NCBI GenBank assembly: GCA_036925085.1
Contig: JAUPFP010000006.1
Location: forward strand, 5,471,984-5,535,983
Reading direction: 5' to 3'
Source: Brachycybe producta
Taxonomy: Eukaryota; Arthropoda; Diplopoda; Playtdesmida; Andrognathidae
Length of the DNA stretch: 64,000 bases
The notes under the pieces were generated by a model. It did no database searches. It worked only from the letters and a program-made list of their open reading frames with translations, and was not told where the DNA came from. The translations under genes were made by a program, and so were the position numbers. Shown piece by piece: positions 1-11,369 of this stretch. How positions within the stretch are numbered: position 1 is the first letter of the stretch; every line of letters begins with the position of its first letter.

Positions 1-80
1 ATGACGTATTTTTAATTTTAAAAATAATTTCGGTAATCGTTGGGTAAGTCTTGACAATATTTCTGGAGGTAATGGTCTTT
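1..80 (+). repeat. Right end of TTAAAGAGACC-type MITE (family B, copy 1)
   Basis: This segment matches the right-hand 75-80 bases of the complete copies at 54428-55035 and 60865-61442. It has the shared blocks AATCGTTGGGTAAGTCTTGAC and GGAGGTAATGGTCT. The left part is cut by the window edge. Confidence 0.7.
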
Positions 81-82
81 GA

Positions 83-474
83 AGTCTCGTTTTCACGGCG
101 ATAGTTCTTTCGTGAGAGTTGCTGTCATGAAAGTTGCAATAGTTCACTCTCGCAATAGCAACTGTCTACACTCTACATGTCTTGAAGTAACTAACGTGAT
201 AGTTCTGTCATGACAGTGATATTTGACAGCACAAAACACGCCCGCAGTTAAGAAATATGTTTGAGTTAACAACAGTGTTGCCTCTCCCTCCAGAAGTCAA
301 ATTTCCCTACAAACATCTATCACTGTCGCAATTGTACTATCAACTATCTAGTCAAACGAGATAGTGTGATAGTGCTAACGCAACAGTGCGATAGTGACTA
401 TCATGTGGTCTGGACGATGATAGGTCTCGCGATAGTTACTGTCATGACAGCAAGTATCGTGAAAACGAGGCTTA
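83..474. mobile_element. Foldback MITE with CTCGTTTTCACG terminal inverted repeats
   Basis: The left end GTCTCGTTTTCACG and right end CGTGAAAACGAGGC are inverted copies of each other. The interior is full of ACTATCG/CGATAGT and TGTCATGACA motifs in both orientations. No coding capacity is seen, so it is a non-autonomous element. It abuts the family B fragment at 1-80. Confidence 0.65.
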
Positions 475-1969
475 AGACATTATTAAAAAATATTAATTTT
501 TTTTAGATAGTCTCAACAAAAAAATCTTAAAAGTAAATGTTTGAAGAATTAAAAAGCCATTTAAAAAAAAGTCCTATAAGTTCAACGAGAATTGTAATAG
601 GAAGAAGAAAAGAAAAAAATCAAAAACTTCTATAGCGAAATGTAAACTCATATAGGTATTGTCTCGTTAATGTATGTTCCTGTTGAAGCCTTTTTTGTAG
701 GGGTTTTTATGTACAGATATCGAATGAAAGTAATAGAAGAGAGACTTATATATAAAATTGTTTTTTTCTTTCTTTTTTTATGGTGCCACTATTTTTTTTG
801 TGTGTTTTTCTTCACATTTGAGAATCTCTCTTGTTGCTTATGCAATTTCATCTTTTTTTTTTTTTTTTTGCTAAATCTCTATAATGTTTTTATGTTGGAA
901 CCCTTAGCACACTGACTTTTATTGCCAAGAGTGCTTTGTTTATGGACAATTTTTATTTGTATTGAATTTTACAGTGGTCTCCTCCTACATATACATTACA
1001 CACATATGCCAAAAAGGCTGTTGGCAATTTTGACCTAAGGAACAATTCGGTAGTTTCAATGAAATAGAAGGTTTCGTTTTTTTTTTACTATTGAGGCTTG
1101 AATTTTCCTAACATAAGCAAAATTGGTTGTATTGTAATTTTGTTTCTGTTTTATTTGTTGTTTTGTCTTGAAAAAGCAATTGATCCATTTTGGGTTATTG
1201 TCGAAACTCTGAGAAAAATAATTGAATTATGTTTTTTTTTTCTGTGCCGAGTTTGTTTTAGAGAGGGGATTTGAAGTAATTTACAAGAGGTAGGCCTCAT
1301 ATTAAAATTGTCGAGACGAAAACAAGTAATAATCTATTCAGCCACCTTAAATAAATCGGTTTTTAGAGGTGGGACGAATCCTAAATTTTCTCGAATCCAA
1401 ATCTAAATCCTAAAAAGTTCTCGAATCTTCCGAATCTCGAATCCTTCATATAAGAATGTTATATTATTCATTAAGAAGATACAAATAAATGAAATAATAT
1501 TAAATAATAAATTATTAATAATAAAAAACAAGCGTGGCACTCAGAGTCGCCACAAGGTAATGATTAGGGTCAACGGTTTTATGAAAATGCATATTCTTTT
1601 TGATGATTTATATTTCATGCTGTGTCAGATTTAAGCACGATTCGTGTGATATGAAGTCGAATAACACTCGTTTTATTATGCATATAATTGCATATTTAAA
1701 GGTATTTGTATTTTGCATGCATATTTTGGGAATTTTACATGCATATTTTGGGAATTTTACATGTTAAGGGCATATTTAACAATTTTTTTCTAGAAAAATT
1801 AGGATTTTTCTATTTTAGTTCAAGAAACTGAACAAATTTTCAGTAATTCAAGATCTGCAAGACAATTTAAAATGTGCTATTGGGAATATTTCCAAAGAAG
1901 CAACAAAGAAATTGAACACTGTATTAGAGAAAAATAAAGGCTATTAAGAGCTCCAGAAGATTTGTGCAG

Positions 1970-2345
1970 TTTTGAATGGTGAAAATCTTTATGAAGATAT
2001 CAGTTTGTCTATTTCTGATATTGCTCGTTTTAAGCGGTACCAGTCACATCTTGTGATGTAGAACGTACTTTCTCGAAGTATAAAGCACAGGCATTTAGAA
2101 ATCGGGACGAACACAAGTTGGCTCCGCCCTTTTTATGACGAACGCAACTTCTAATTGGTTGTTATGTAGTCTGACGTCTGATGTCTCCGCCCATTTCAAC
2201 ATCGAACCACACAACAAACCAATTAGAAGTTCCGGTCGTCATAAAAAGGGCGGAGCCAACTTGTGTTTGTCCCGATTTCTAAATGCCTGTGTATAAAGCT
2301 CTACTAAATAACAATCTGCATAATTTTAAATTTAAAAATTGAGAA
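1970..2345 (+). pseudogene. hAT transposase C-terminal fragment, broken
   Basis: Translation around 2035-2086 gives TSCDVERTFSKYKA, continued after 2299 as LLNNNLHNFKF. This resembles the hATC dimerisation domain of hAT transposases. The frame is broken by a shift near 2040-2060, by stop codons and by the foldback insertion at 2087-2290. It is non-functional. Confidence 0.65.
2087..2290. mobile_element. 204-bp foldback element with 9-bp target duplication
   Basis: The two halves are inverted copies, with arms beginning ACAGGCATTTAGAAATCGGGAC and including GGCTCCGCCCTTTTTATGAC. The flanking GTATAAAGC is repeated exactly at 2078-2086 and 2291-2299. A 9-bp duplication with long terminal inverted repeats is the habit of Mutator-like elements. 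It interrupts the hAT fragment. Confidence 0.8.
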
Positions 2346-3307
2346 TGTTTTTGTTGTGTATTTCAATCCCCCCACAAAAAAAATTGTTGTGCAAATGATA
2401 TCCAATAGTGCATATTTTGTGGGCATATTTTAGAATTTTTGACAGCATATTTGCATGCATATTTCTTTGATTTTTAGGGCATGAAACCGTTGACCCTAGT
2501 GATGATATTGGTGATCCAGGTGCCACCACCGAAATTGCAACAATGGATGTCAATGGAGTTTAAACTAATTTTACCAAAGGTTTTAACAGTTTTTTTAGGT
2601 TAAGAATCGAAAGATTCGAAAGACAAAAAAAATGCACGAAGATTCGAGTTTTCAAGAAATTCAAGAGTTTGTGATCATTGTATTTTTTTAACCAACTTAA
2701 GTATGCACAGTTGGGTATGTTTAGAGAAGACCGATGCTAAAAAACCACAGGACTGTTCTGTACATTGCATTAATGTAGTAGGCGAAATTTATATTTTTAA
2801 TAAAAAATATAGTACTGAAGTGAGACATATTCGCACCTCGGCTGGAAGAGTGGCACGAATAAAAAAAACACTTTTTTTGGGTGGGGTGAGGGGGGGGGGA
2901 ATGATTTTAAAGTTAAAGAAGATCCATGGCTTACTTTACAGAGCTTTTCAAGTGCAAAAACCGTCTTAACTATTCACAATATCGGTTTATTTGGCTCAAC
3001 TACAATAAATTAAGCGGGATTCGAGGGATTCGAATTGTTCCATCCCTAGTTTTTGTTGTTGTTGGAATCCTGCTCAGATATAGAGAGGGTTCAAGGCGAA
3101 ATTTTTGTGATAACTTATAAGTATTCTTCTTGAATTTGGACCTAGGGGTATTGTGAAAAAAAAAATTGTTTCTATATTGGTCACAATCTTGAAATAATTT
3201 TGAATATATTGATTTTTTTTAGACGTGAATATTTTTAGGAAATAATCAAAATATATAATGTTATAACGGTGATTTGTATTGATTGTTCATTTTGTGGCTT
3301 TTCAACA

Positions 3308-3338
3308 TAATAATCATCATCATCATCATCATCATCAT
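3308..3338. repeat. (ATC)n microsatellite
   Basis: About ten uninterrupted ATC/TCA trinucleotides. Confidence 0.9.
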
Positions 3339-3849
3339 GAATGATCAAAACAGTTTCTTGATAGAAAAATACCTCTGTCTGCTTAAAGCATTATTTTAAC
3401 TTTTTTTTTAAAGATATGGAGCGTGTTAAATTTTACTAATCGATTTTGTCTTTGATGCCACTTCAAGATGGTTCCATACCACAACGATCATGTTTTATGA
3501 GGAACTTTTTTTTTATTAAGAGATTTTACTCCTACGAGTCTCATTTATCAGACTAACTCATGACTCATGAACAATCTTAATGCCCTTGTTTTGCCACAAT
3601 TAACAAGTTTTTCGTAGGGTTGTTATACATTTAATGTTGTCGCAGGATGCTCTTGCCTTTAGACAAAGTGAAATCAAAGTTTTATGATTGCAGAAAGAAT
3701 CATTGGTTTGGTATTTACCAGAATAATTGGCCAGCTGTTGTCTTTTTTTGTCGTTGCTTGCAATGGCTTGATAAATTGCAATCTATTTGGAAACTACTGG
3801 TTATGTAATCTTATGAAGCATGTTTATATTTAAATGAAAATGTTTTATT

Positions 3850-3922
3850 TAGGGATGGGACATTCGAATCCTTGAATCCCGCAAATCTTGAAAAGATATT
3901 CGAGATTCGAAAACTCGAACTG
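3850..3922. repeat. Family E MITE end fragment
   Basis: AGGGATGGGACATTCGAATCC followed by CGAGATTCGAAAACTCGAA matches one end of the family E copies. The rest of the element is absent. Confidence 0.65.
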
Positions 3923-4591
3923 ATTGCAGATGTATACTGAGTTGAATTGAATATGAATGTATTTTTATCAATAGAATCTATTGATTAAATACATTCCGAA
4001 TTACATCACCACGGCTTTATGATCATTAATGAACTTTATAGTAAGGAAATAAAGTTCTATTTGATTTATACATTATAATAAACAAGGCAACATAAGGTCT
4101 GATTTAAAGATTAAGGATAAAATAGGCAATTTCGCTCTTATTGCATGTGTGAAAAATGCAGTTACTGGCGTAAGTGTACTTCGATTGATGCATTTGAAAA
4201 TTGCATATTTGTGTTTTAAAAACTAATTTATGAGTATGACTATCAAATATTCATTTAAAAAAGCAATTATCTTTAGCCATGGGGGGGCAGGGGAAGAGGG
4301 CGAGCAAAATATTTTCCCCACCCAGCAATCAACGTGCACAAATAGGGATAATACTTGCACACGTGCATGTAGACAATCGACTGTTAATTGACGTTTAAAA
4401 TGTTGCGAAGATTAACAAATGTTAACAATGTTTCTTGTAAAAGAAAATATTTCAGGTAATAAATGGAAATTCCAGGGGGGGTAAATGCCCTCTTTTGCCC
4501 CCCCCCCCTTGTGGGGGGGGCAATACAGTGTCATTTGTTTCTTAAGACTTATTAATATGTATATATTTGTTCTAATTGACATTTATTTCAG

Positions 4592-4753
4592 AAGGCAAAA
4601 CTATTCCGTTAAACAAACGTCAGGTTGTGTTTACGAATGGTACTCTTCATATTCGTACAATTCAACGAAATCCAGATGCTGGGAAGTATACGTGTATTGT
4701 ACGGACTAAAGAGGGCCACAGTGCTCAAAAAGATTTTCAAATTCGAGTTCTCA
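4592..4753 (+). CDS. Dscam: Dscam exon: C-terminal half of Ig6
   Basis: The acceptor is TTATTTCAG and the donor is GTAAGT. The exon is entered and left in phase 1. It encodes the second half of an Ig domain, with NGTLHIRTIQ followed by the F-strand motif DAGKYTC, whose Cys closes the Ig disulphide. It ends with the FQIRVL strand that in Dscam leads into Ig7. The first half of Ig6, with its partner Cys and the core Trp, must lie upstream of the window. The next constitutive point is either of two Ig7 exons. Confidence 0.93.
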
Positions 4754-5466
4754 GTAAGTGTTCATGTTTTATTGTTTCAGCTTTCAATTTAAATTTCTTT
4801 TTTTTAAGAAAACTCAATAATAATTTTAATAATAATAATTAATTATAATTAAGTAAGGTATGGTTTATGAAGGGGGGAAATCCGCTTAGTCTGAATAGGC
4901 AAGATTAAAGCTGGGAAAAATCTAGTCAACAAAAAGTTGTGTGGCACAACAACTTTCTACATGTACAGAGTGTTCATAAAATATCGATCTATTTTTGCGA
5001 GAAAAAAAATAACAAATTTTGGAAAGAAAAAAAAAACATTAATTCATACGAAATCTAGGTTGTATTTTTAAAATAACACAGCTCTCAACGCTCCATAGTA
5101 GTTCGAAAAACATTTTATAACGTATATGTTGTAATACTCTCGACTGCAGTTTGAATTCGATTTTTAATATCTTGAAGTTCATTAAAAGTTTGGTTTCATA
5201 AAATTCGTATTTGATAAATCTCCAAGCAAAGAAACCTAACGGTGTTAAATAGGATGAACGCGGGCCCCATAGTCTTTGCGACCCTCTGACTATTCACCTC
5301 CCGGAGAAACTAACTTTTTCATATGATAATCCATCTTAAACGATTCTGTTTAGTTTCTTAGGTCCTAACGAGGAACGACGGCCATTGCATAAAAGTAAAG
5401 TTATAGAGAACATGCTCTCAACTGCAACTGACCCAGAGGGCATTTCCAAATATAATTCTGTAAATT

Positions 5467-5581
<115 letters not shown>

Positions 5582-5585
5582 TAAG

Positions 5586-5834
5586 TTTTATATGTCTGTC
5601 TGTGTATAACGCTGTACAAACAAGGACAAAAACGGTTCAGCACGTCGGAATTTATTTAAATTGAAATGAACCTGTTTTTTCTCATGGTCAACTTTATGTT
5701 GCGCTCTCCCGAACCAAGAACCCAAACAATAGTAAGGTGCTTATGAAGTATTTGAATAAAATAGCTAAATAATTTTACTAGCAAAATTAAACTAGAATTT
5801 TGCTCCCGTCATTTATGACGGTTAACCCCACTAA
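5586..5834 (+). mobile_element. Helitron/Helentron-like non-autonomous element (copy 1)
   Basis: This stretch is shared, in reverse orientation, with 62396-62625. It has a GTCTGTCTGTG motif and a block with CATGGTCAACTTTATGTTGCGC. A terminal hairpin CCGTCAT/ATGACGG at 5806-5821 is followed nine bases later by CTAA. A 3' hairpin followed by CTRR is the Helitron terminus signature. The 5' boundary is uncertain because it merges with the (ATT)n tract. Confidence 0.5.
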
Positions 5835-6922
5835 GTTCTACATGTATAATATTAATTTTTTTTCGGCGAAGCCGAAATTATTTTCGGCGTCTGGATAACG
5901 GCTAGTGATAAAATTATTTTACAGATTTCGGCTGCATAAAAAAATTCGGCTGAGGGGTTTAGTGGGAATTTTCATGTATTTTATAACGGTAATGCTTTTT
6001 GTTTTACTAGGCTCACTTTGTGTTTTTTTTTTAACTTTTTAGATTGAAATTATGGACGTCGAAGTATATTACACACTAATATAGAATTTTCTTATTTTGT
6101 AAGCTAGATTTTTCTCCTGACGTCAATCCGTGATTAATAAATTTCATAGAAATTTGTTTACTTTTGTAGATTGGAATTTTCGAGACGAGTGGCAAATCAA
6201 GTTGTTTTTTTCATGCAGTGCATGTATTATGTGGGGGTGTAATTTTAGTTTATTCGAAGAAAATTTTATATTGACTACTACTTAAGATATCTATTCAGCC
6301 ATCTTAAAAAAATATTATTTAAAAGCTTACAACAATTCGCTCAAAAAGGATTTTTGCGTTATTTAATACCAGCATATTTTGAAAAAATTATCTTCATAAA
6401 ACGATTGTGTTTTCTACCAAGAATGCCATATTTCAACTTATGACATTTCGAAATCAATTTATGTAGCAATAATGGCACAAGTCTAAATGAAAATTGTTTA
6501 ATTACTCTGTACTTTGGTAGACCTTTACCATGTCTGTAAAAAAAACTTAAGTACTTCATGATTGTGTTTCTACTATTGATTATTCTGCCAAAATATACCA
6601 TTGTGGTTGCTATAAAGTAAGTGTATGACGATAATTCCAAACTTTGATTTGCGTTTTTTTGGTAATGAGGTTTTTTGAGTTGTGACGTTGTTGTATTTAA
6701 TGAGCGAATTGTTTTGTGCTTTTGAGTGACAAACTTTAAAAAAAAAAACAGACGACATAAGATGTTTTTAGATAATTAATTTCTTCAGCTATTGTTTTAT
6801 GTATACGAGCTCGTAAAATACTAACTACAATTTTTTTTCCTATTTAGGTAGGTAACTACTTAGTGGTCTAGTTTAGGTTTTTTGTTGTTTGCTAACTACC
6901 AAACTATTGCTTGAACTTTCAG

Positions 6923-7213
6923 TCCCACCCAAGATCATGCCATTTTCACTACAAGACGGTGGTGTTTTGCATGAAGGAATGCGCGTTCAACTATTCTGTG
7001 CCGTCACGGATGGTGATCTACCCATTGCCATCGAGTGGTTAAAGGATGGTCATTCATTGCCATCCTTACCAGAGGTGACAACCAATTATCTCGATAAATA
7101 CGCCAGCACCTTGGTCATATCGCAGGTTACTGAAAGACATACTGGCAACTATACATGTGTGGCTCGCAATGCGGCTAAGACGGTCACTCATACTGCCCCA
7201 CTGAACGTCCATG
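6923..7213 (+). CDS. Dscam: Dscam exon: Ig7, alternative version 1
   Basis: A 291-bp exon (acceptor CTTTCAG, donor GTAAAG) enters and leaves in phase 1 and encodes a complete Ig domain. It starts PPKIMPF, has Cys in LFCAV, core Trp in IEWLKDG, and ends with GNYTCVARN and PLNVH. This is the Ig7 of Dscam, which is encoded by the alternatively spliced exon 9 cluster in insects. The second version lies only 419 bp downstream with identical length and phase. GNYTC contains an N-glycosylation sequon. Because both exons are in-frame multiples of three, skipping or including either keeps the frame, so exclusivity would have to be enforced by splicing control. Confidence 0.95.
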
Positions 7214-7632
7214 GTAAAGTTGTCACACACAAAAAAAAGTGCAATTTTTTTGCGACTAATATTATTTAATGTGAGAGAAATAGAAAAAAAAAAACAAAAA
7301 ACTGCACACACATAACATTAGAAATTAGTTTGTGCCATGCTTTTTTTTATATAATTATTGATTTCCATTCGGAGAAATTTCTGATTTTAGTTTTTTTGCA
7401 TTGTCTAATTTTTTTTTCTTCCATTTTTCAATGTCATGTTACAACTTTTTTTTAATATTTCTTTTCATCTTAACATGTTGTCCAGTTGTCGTCATTGTCT
7501 TCCTCGTAAACCTCGGTGACACTTTTGTCACAACCTTTAATCTCTTGAAAAACCCATCGACACTTATTTTGTTTTGTTTTTTAATCTGTTGTCACCCGTA
7601 TATCTTTCTCTATATATGTATCTTCCTTTCAG
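7214..7632 (+). other. Short intron between the two Ig7 versions (419 bp)
   Basis: This spacer separates the tandem Ig7 exons. Most of it is T-rich, but about 7475-7565 is markedly less AT-rich. That island contains a GTGACA-CTTT-TGTCAC hairpin at 7516-7531. It has no transposon insertions, unlike most longer introns here. Confidence 0.7.
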
Positions 7633-7923
7633 TTCCTCCAAAGATCAACCCGTTCACTTTTCAAGGAAGGAATTTGCATGAAGGCACGCATGCGCGCTTA
7701 GTGTGCGGTGTCTTCCAGGGAGACCTACCCCTTACTTTCTTCTGGCTCAAGGATGGGCGAGCTATAGTTGCGGGCGAAGAGCGGGTTGTTACTCGCGAGA
7801 TCGACGAATTTTCAAGTATACTGACCATCAAAAGTGCCACACCGTGGCATAATGGCAATTACTCGTGCATCGCCAAGAACGAGGCGGGAAGTGTCAATTT
7901 TACCACTCACTTAACGGTCAATG
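7633..7923 (+). CDS. Dscam: Dscam exon: Ig7, alternative version 2
   Basis: A second 291-bp Ig7 exon (acceptor CTTTCAG, donor GTAATT), phase 1 at both ends like version 1. It encodes PPKINPF, LVCGV, the core Trp in FFWLKDG, and GNYSCIAKNEAGS before THLTVN. It shares the N-terminal PPKI.PF, GDLP and WLKDG blocks and the GNY.C motif with version 1. It differs through most of the middle strands (EERVVTREIDEF versus EVTTNYLDKY), the part that varies among Ig7 isoforms. It carries NYS and NFT sequons. Either version joins cleanly to Ig6 upstream and Ig8 (VPPRW) downstream. Confidence 0.95.
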
Positions 7924-8954
7924 GTAATTAGTAGGCCTATACAATAATAGAGCTCAAAGTTGTGCTGTTATATATCTCTCTATATATATAAAAAAATAAA
8001 CAAACAAAAAAAAGTTTAAAATTAATTAAAATAAGCTATGTTCTAATCTAAATTACTTTTTAACATGTACATATTAATTTAAAAAGAAATTAAATTTTTA
8101 AATAATTTATTTTTAAATAAGCTGATTTTTTTCCTTTGGAAAAAAATGTTAAAACACACCAAAAAAATTAATTAACCAATCATTTGTTCAAAGAGAAATT
8201 AATTTTAATAATTAAAAAAAATCTACCCTAAATTGGGTAGTTTATTCAGTGGCTTTCATGACTGAAGCTGATAAATAGTCGTCGCCCATCCCATGCCTAA
8301 ATACAAATGTTGTAATATAGTCACTTGGAGAACATAATACTGATTACAAAAATAAGTAATAAATTCTCTTGAATTATGTGTCTTAGACGCTTTGGGGTTT
8401 AGACTAGCTTAATGGTGGGGTTTACGAGATGCTAAAATCATTCAAAATTTTATCTTAGAGAACAGAAACAGGAAATTCTTGTCAAAATATTGTCAAGACT
8501 TAACACAACGATTTTTAAAATTAAAATAAGTCATTAATACAATTTAAAACAAATTAAAAATCAATTGACTTCATATAAATGGACTTTATCAGATAGATGT
8601 GCCACCAAACAACAGACATTGGCATTGAAAAAACCAAAAGTATACTCCTCTACTCGAATTCTGATGTTGTCACCTCACATTACATTTAACTCCCTATTCA
8701 AATACACGTATTCCCTATTCATTTCAAAGTACTGCTGCTGTTGCTTATGTTCTCGAGTTGATTGGAACGTTGTATTGAGTCTAATATGACTAGGGAATAC
8801 ATGTATTTGATTAAGGAATTATGGAAATGTGAGGTGACAACATTAGCAACTCAGTAGAGGCTTTTGTTTTTTGAAATTAAACATGTTGTTTGGTGACTCC
8901 TGAAAAGTCACTTAATTCTTAGTTTTTTTTTGGCAATCGTTAGTTAAGGGAGAT

Positions 8955-9185
8955 AATCAGTTAATGACGATCGTGAAGACTCTTAAGGTTGGATTTGTGG
9001 GACACGTTCTTTGTGGTCATAAGTATGCTTTGCTTCAGCTTGCCATTCAGGGTGATATAGAAGGAAAGAGAGCGCGCGGTAGACCAAGAATGTTTTGTTT
9101 TTAGAATAGCAAGAATAGCTATGGACGGGATCGCGTTCAAAGGAGTGATTTCCAACCTCTGAATCAGGGACAGCACATGACAATA
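8955..9185 (+). pseudogene. LINE (non-LTR retrotransposon) ORF2 C-terminal fragment
   Basis: Translation from 8991 gives GFVGHVL, then YALLQLAIQG and GKRARGRPR before a stop. A GHVLR...G.R.RGRP. pattern is typical of the segment after the reverse transcriptase domain of CR1/RTE/L2-like LINEs. It is truncated on both sides and inserted within a family B element. Confidence 0.6.
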
Positions 9186-9210
9186 TTTTAACAAAACATT
9201 TCTGGGTCTT

Positions 9211-9478
9211 ATGGGGACAGACTAATGGTAGGTCACTAGATGACCTACAATTTCAGATAGCTATTTAGAAAACTGTGGGTCTCTCAGTGACCTACACTTT
9301 TTTTACATCTGGGGAGGGCTGCGCCCCCCCCCCCCCCCCAAACCTATGCAACAAGGTTAATTTAACATAACCCCACCTAATCACCAACATAAACAAAATT
9401 CTAAAGCATAGGTTGCTGAGTGACCTACAGTTCTGAAGTGTAGGTCACCTAGTGACCTACGATTAGTCTGTTCCGTCT
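9211..9478. mobile_element. Palindromic MITE, GGGGACAGACTAAT ends
   Basis: The arms carry GGACAGACTAATGGTAGGTC on the left and GACCTACGATTAGTCTGTTCC on the right, plus repeated TAGGTCACT.G.TGACCTA palindromes. A 13-base C run lies near 9328-9342. It is inserted into the right end of a family B copy. Confidence 0.65.
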
Positions 9479-10115
9479 CAATGGTCTCTTTAATTTACTT
9501 TCATGTCTACCTCATATGTTTGACACTTAATTCACGCAGTACAGTAATTTTGAGATGTAAGCCTATCATTTTGAAACTTAATACACTTTGCTAAAGTTGT
9601 CAGTTATGTGAAGTTTCTACTGTTTAGTTTGAGTTGTTTTTTATGGTAGTGCAAACCACAATATATACTTTTGGAATTATGAATTCTTGTAATCAGTAGT
9701 ATCTTCTTTTTTTTAAGTTAGAGTCTAGGTTGTTGTGGCGTTTATAAAATAGTTGTACGACCCTGGGCACTTTTTTACTTCAAGATGAAGTTGTGTTGTC
9801 GCCAAAACCCGACCCTTTCGGCCGACTCGAAGTGGTCGCTTTTGGCGACAACCTGGCTTTATTTTGCAGTCAAAAAGTCGTTCGTTTGCTAATGGCCTTA
9901 GTTGCTTGATGTAAACAATTAGATAGAACCCGGCATGTTTGCTTATTTTTGTTGATAAACCAAACTTAAACAACTCTTAAATGTAATGCTGGTTTGAATA
10001 ATTTTTTTTATTAATTGGTAGTTAGATTATTTGTTGGTCATTGTCATTATCATCGTGGTCGCTTCAGGGATTTTCTGCAGTTTTACTGTAGTACTCATTT
10101 ATAGTCGTAAAAATA

Positions 10116-10576
10116 GGGCTGTGGAGTCATTACATAATTTTTCGATTCCGACTCCTGTAATTTGATATTTGTAATTCGACTCTGACTCCGACTCCACTAT
10201 GACTCCGACTGAGTCTGACAAACAAAAATAAAAAAAAATTGAAACTAAATCAACATATGTATTTATTCAAAAATAATTTGTACATTGTAATCGAATTTAA
10301 TTTAAATTGAATTGGTTCTTAAAAATAATAGCATGGCTTCAATTATGCCCGATTTCATCGATGCTCTCAAATCAGATTTTAGAATTCCGAGAGAGCAGAA
10401 AATAATCTTTCCGAGCGGCATTTTGCATAATCTCAGGGTGCGTCGATATTGCATCTTTAAGTCTCAATTTTCATATTCCGTCAATCATTTTTTTTTTGGA
10501 GTAGGAGTCGTTTACTTTATACCGACTCCTACCAAAAATGAACGACTCTACCGACTACAACTCCACGGCCTTAATT
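10116..10576. mobile_element. MITE with AGGGCTGTGGAGT / ACTCCACGGCCTT ends
   Basis: The terminal sequences are inverted copies, and both sub-terminal regions are rich in GACTCCGACTC or its complement. No coding capacity is seen. Confidence 0.65.
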
Positions 10577-11369
10577 GTAAACTCGTAGTTAACAAATCAA
10601 AATGTTATTCTTTATAATTTTACTACTAGGACAGAATTTAGTAAATGTGCATACACACACACACACGTTACAAACAGCATTTTGCTTATAGATCTATTTT
10701 TGAATATTAAACTGTCTAACAATGTTACAACTTAAACCCAGACATACATGTAAATCTATTGCATGAAAGCATGCTAATTGCCCGTTTTAAATCATATAAA
10801 TATTTAGGAATTTCGGGTTTATTGTTTGTATGATTTTTATCAACTAGGTTTGCATGAAATTTGAGATTACAAAAAAAAAAAGAAACGCAAGGTTTTCATG
10901 AAAGGACTAACAAATTTTAAATTATTTATATTTAGATTAATAATTGATTAAAAAAAATGACTGAAAATTTATGGAACAGAGGGAATTGCCAGGGGTAAAC
11001 AAAAGATTTTTCCAAAAAATATGAAAATTGGAATGATTAAATAAATAATGACAGTAAACAATTTTCTTGTGCATTGAAATTATTTAAGTTCTGTTCAAGT
11101 AACTTTTTCTAGTTATTTTTTTTTATCAATTTGTCAAATTTAATAAAATTTAAATTAGTTCCTTCAATGTAAACACTGTACTTTAAATATTTTATTCTAG
11201 TAATTTGCTGTTTGTGTACTAAATTTAAAGTTCTTAAACTTCATTTACATGTTGTTCTAGCAATTACAGTGAAAACCGTTTAACAATTAAACGAATAACA
11301 CAAAATATATTTTTGGCTTGCTCACTTAAAATAGCATAAAAATTCTTTTTTTAACACTATTCGTTTAAT

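Larger units (their letters stand above)
1565..2498 (+). mobile_element. Degenerate hAT element with 8-bp target duplication
   Basis: The ends are inverted repeats: TAGGGTCAACGGTTT on the left and AACCGTTGACCCTA on the right. The flanking octamers are GTAATGAT (1557-1564) and GTGATGAT (2499-2506), a near-identical 8-bp target duplication as expected for hAT. The interior includes a decayed hAT transposase C-terminus around 1860-2340. A TSCDVERTFSKYKALL segment typical of the hAT dimerisation region can be read there across a frameshift. It sits inside a family E MITE and is itself interrupted at 2087-2290. Confidence 0.75.
1364..3050. mobile_element. TTCGAATCC-rich MITE (family E, copy 1) interrupted by nested insertions
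   Basis: The left end (AGAGGTGGGACGAATCC) and the right end (GGATTCGAATTGTTCCATCCCTA, near 3017-3049) match the ends of other copies at 32939-33344 and 41607-42010. The middle carries the shared block with GTGGCACTCAG and GTCGCCACAAGG. It is split by a hAT-like element at 1565-2498 and by another unidentified insertion of roughly 350 bp between about 2660 and 3010. Confidence 0.7.
1..4591. other. Upstream intron sequence without recognised exon
   Basis: No Ig or FN3 coding signature is visible before 4592, so the first half of Ig6 and all earlier exons must lie outside the window. The stretch is AT-rich and mostly transposon-derived: an element end at 1-80, a foldback MITE at 83-474, and a nested stack at 1364-3050. 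An (ATC)n tract at 3308-3338 and C-rich and G-rich runs near 4500-4520 are also present. Open frames here are short and low-complexity. Confidence 0.75.
8461..9493. mobile_element. TTAAAGAGACC-type MITE (family B, copy 2) with nested inserts
   Basis: The segment 8461-8945 matches the body of complete copies (blocks CAAACAACAGACATTGGCA, TACTCCTCTACTC, GGAAATGTGAGGTGACAAC). The element is then broken by a LINE fragment at about 8955-9185. It resumes with GACAATATTTTAA and TTTCTGG, is broken again by a palindromic element at 9211-9478, and ends AATGGTCTCTTTAA. Confidence 0.65.
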
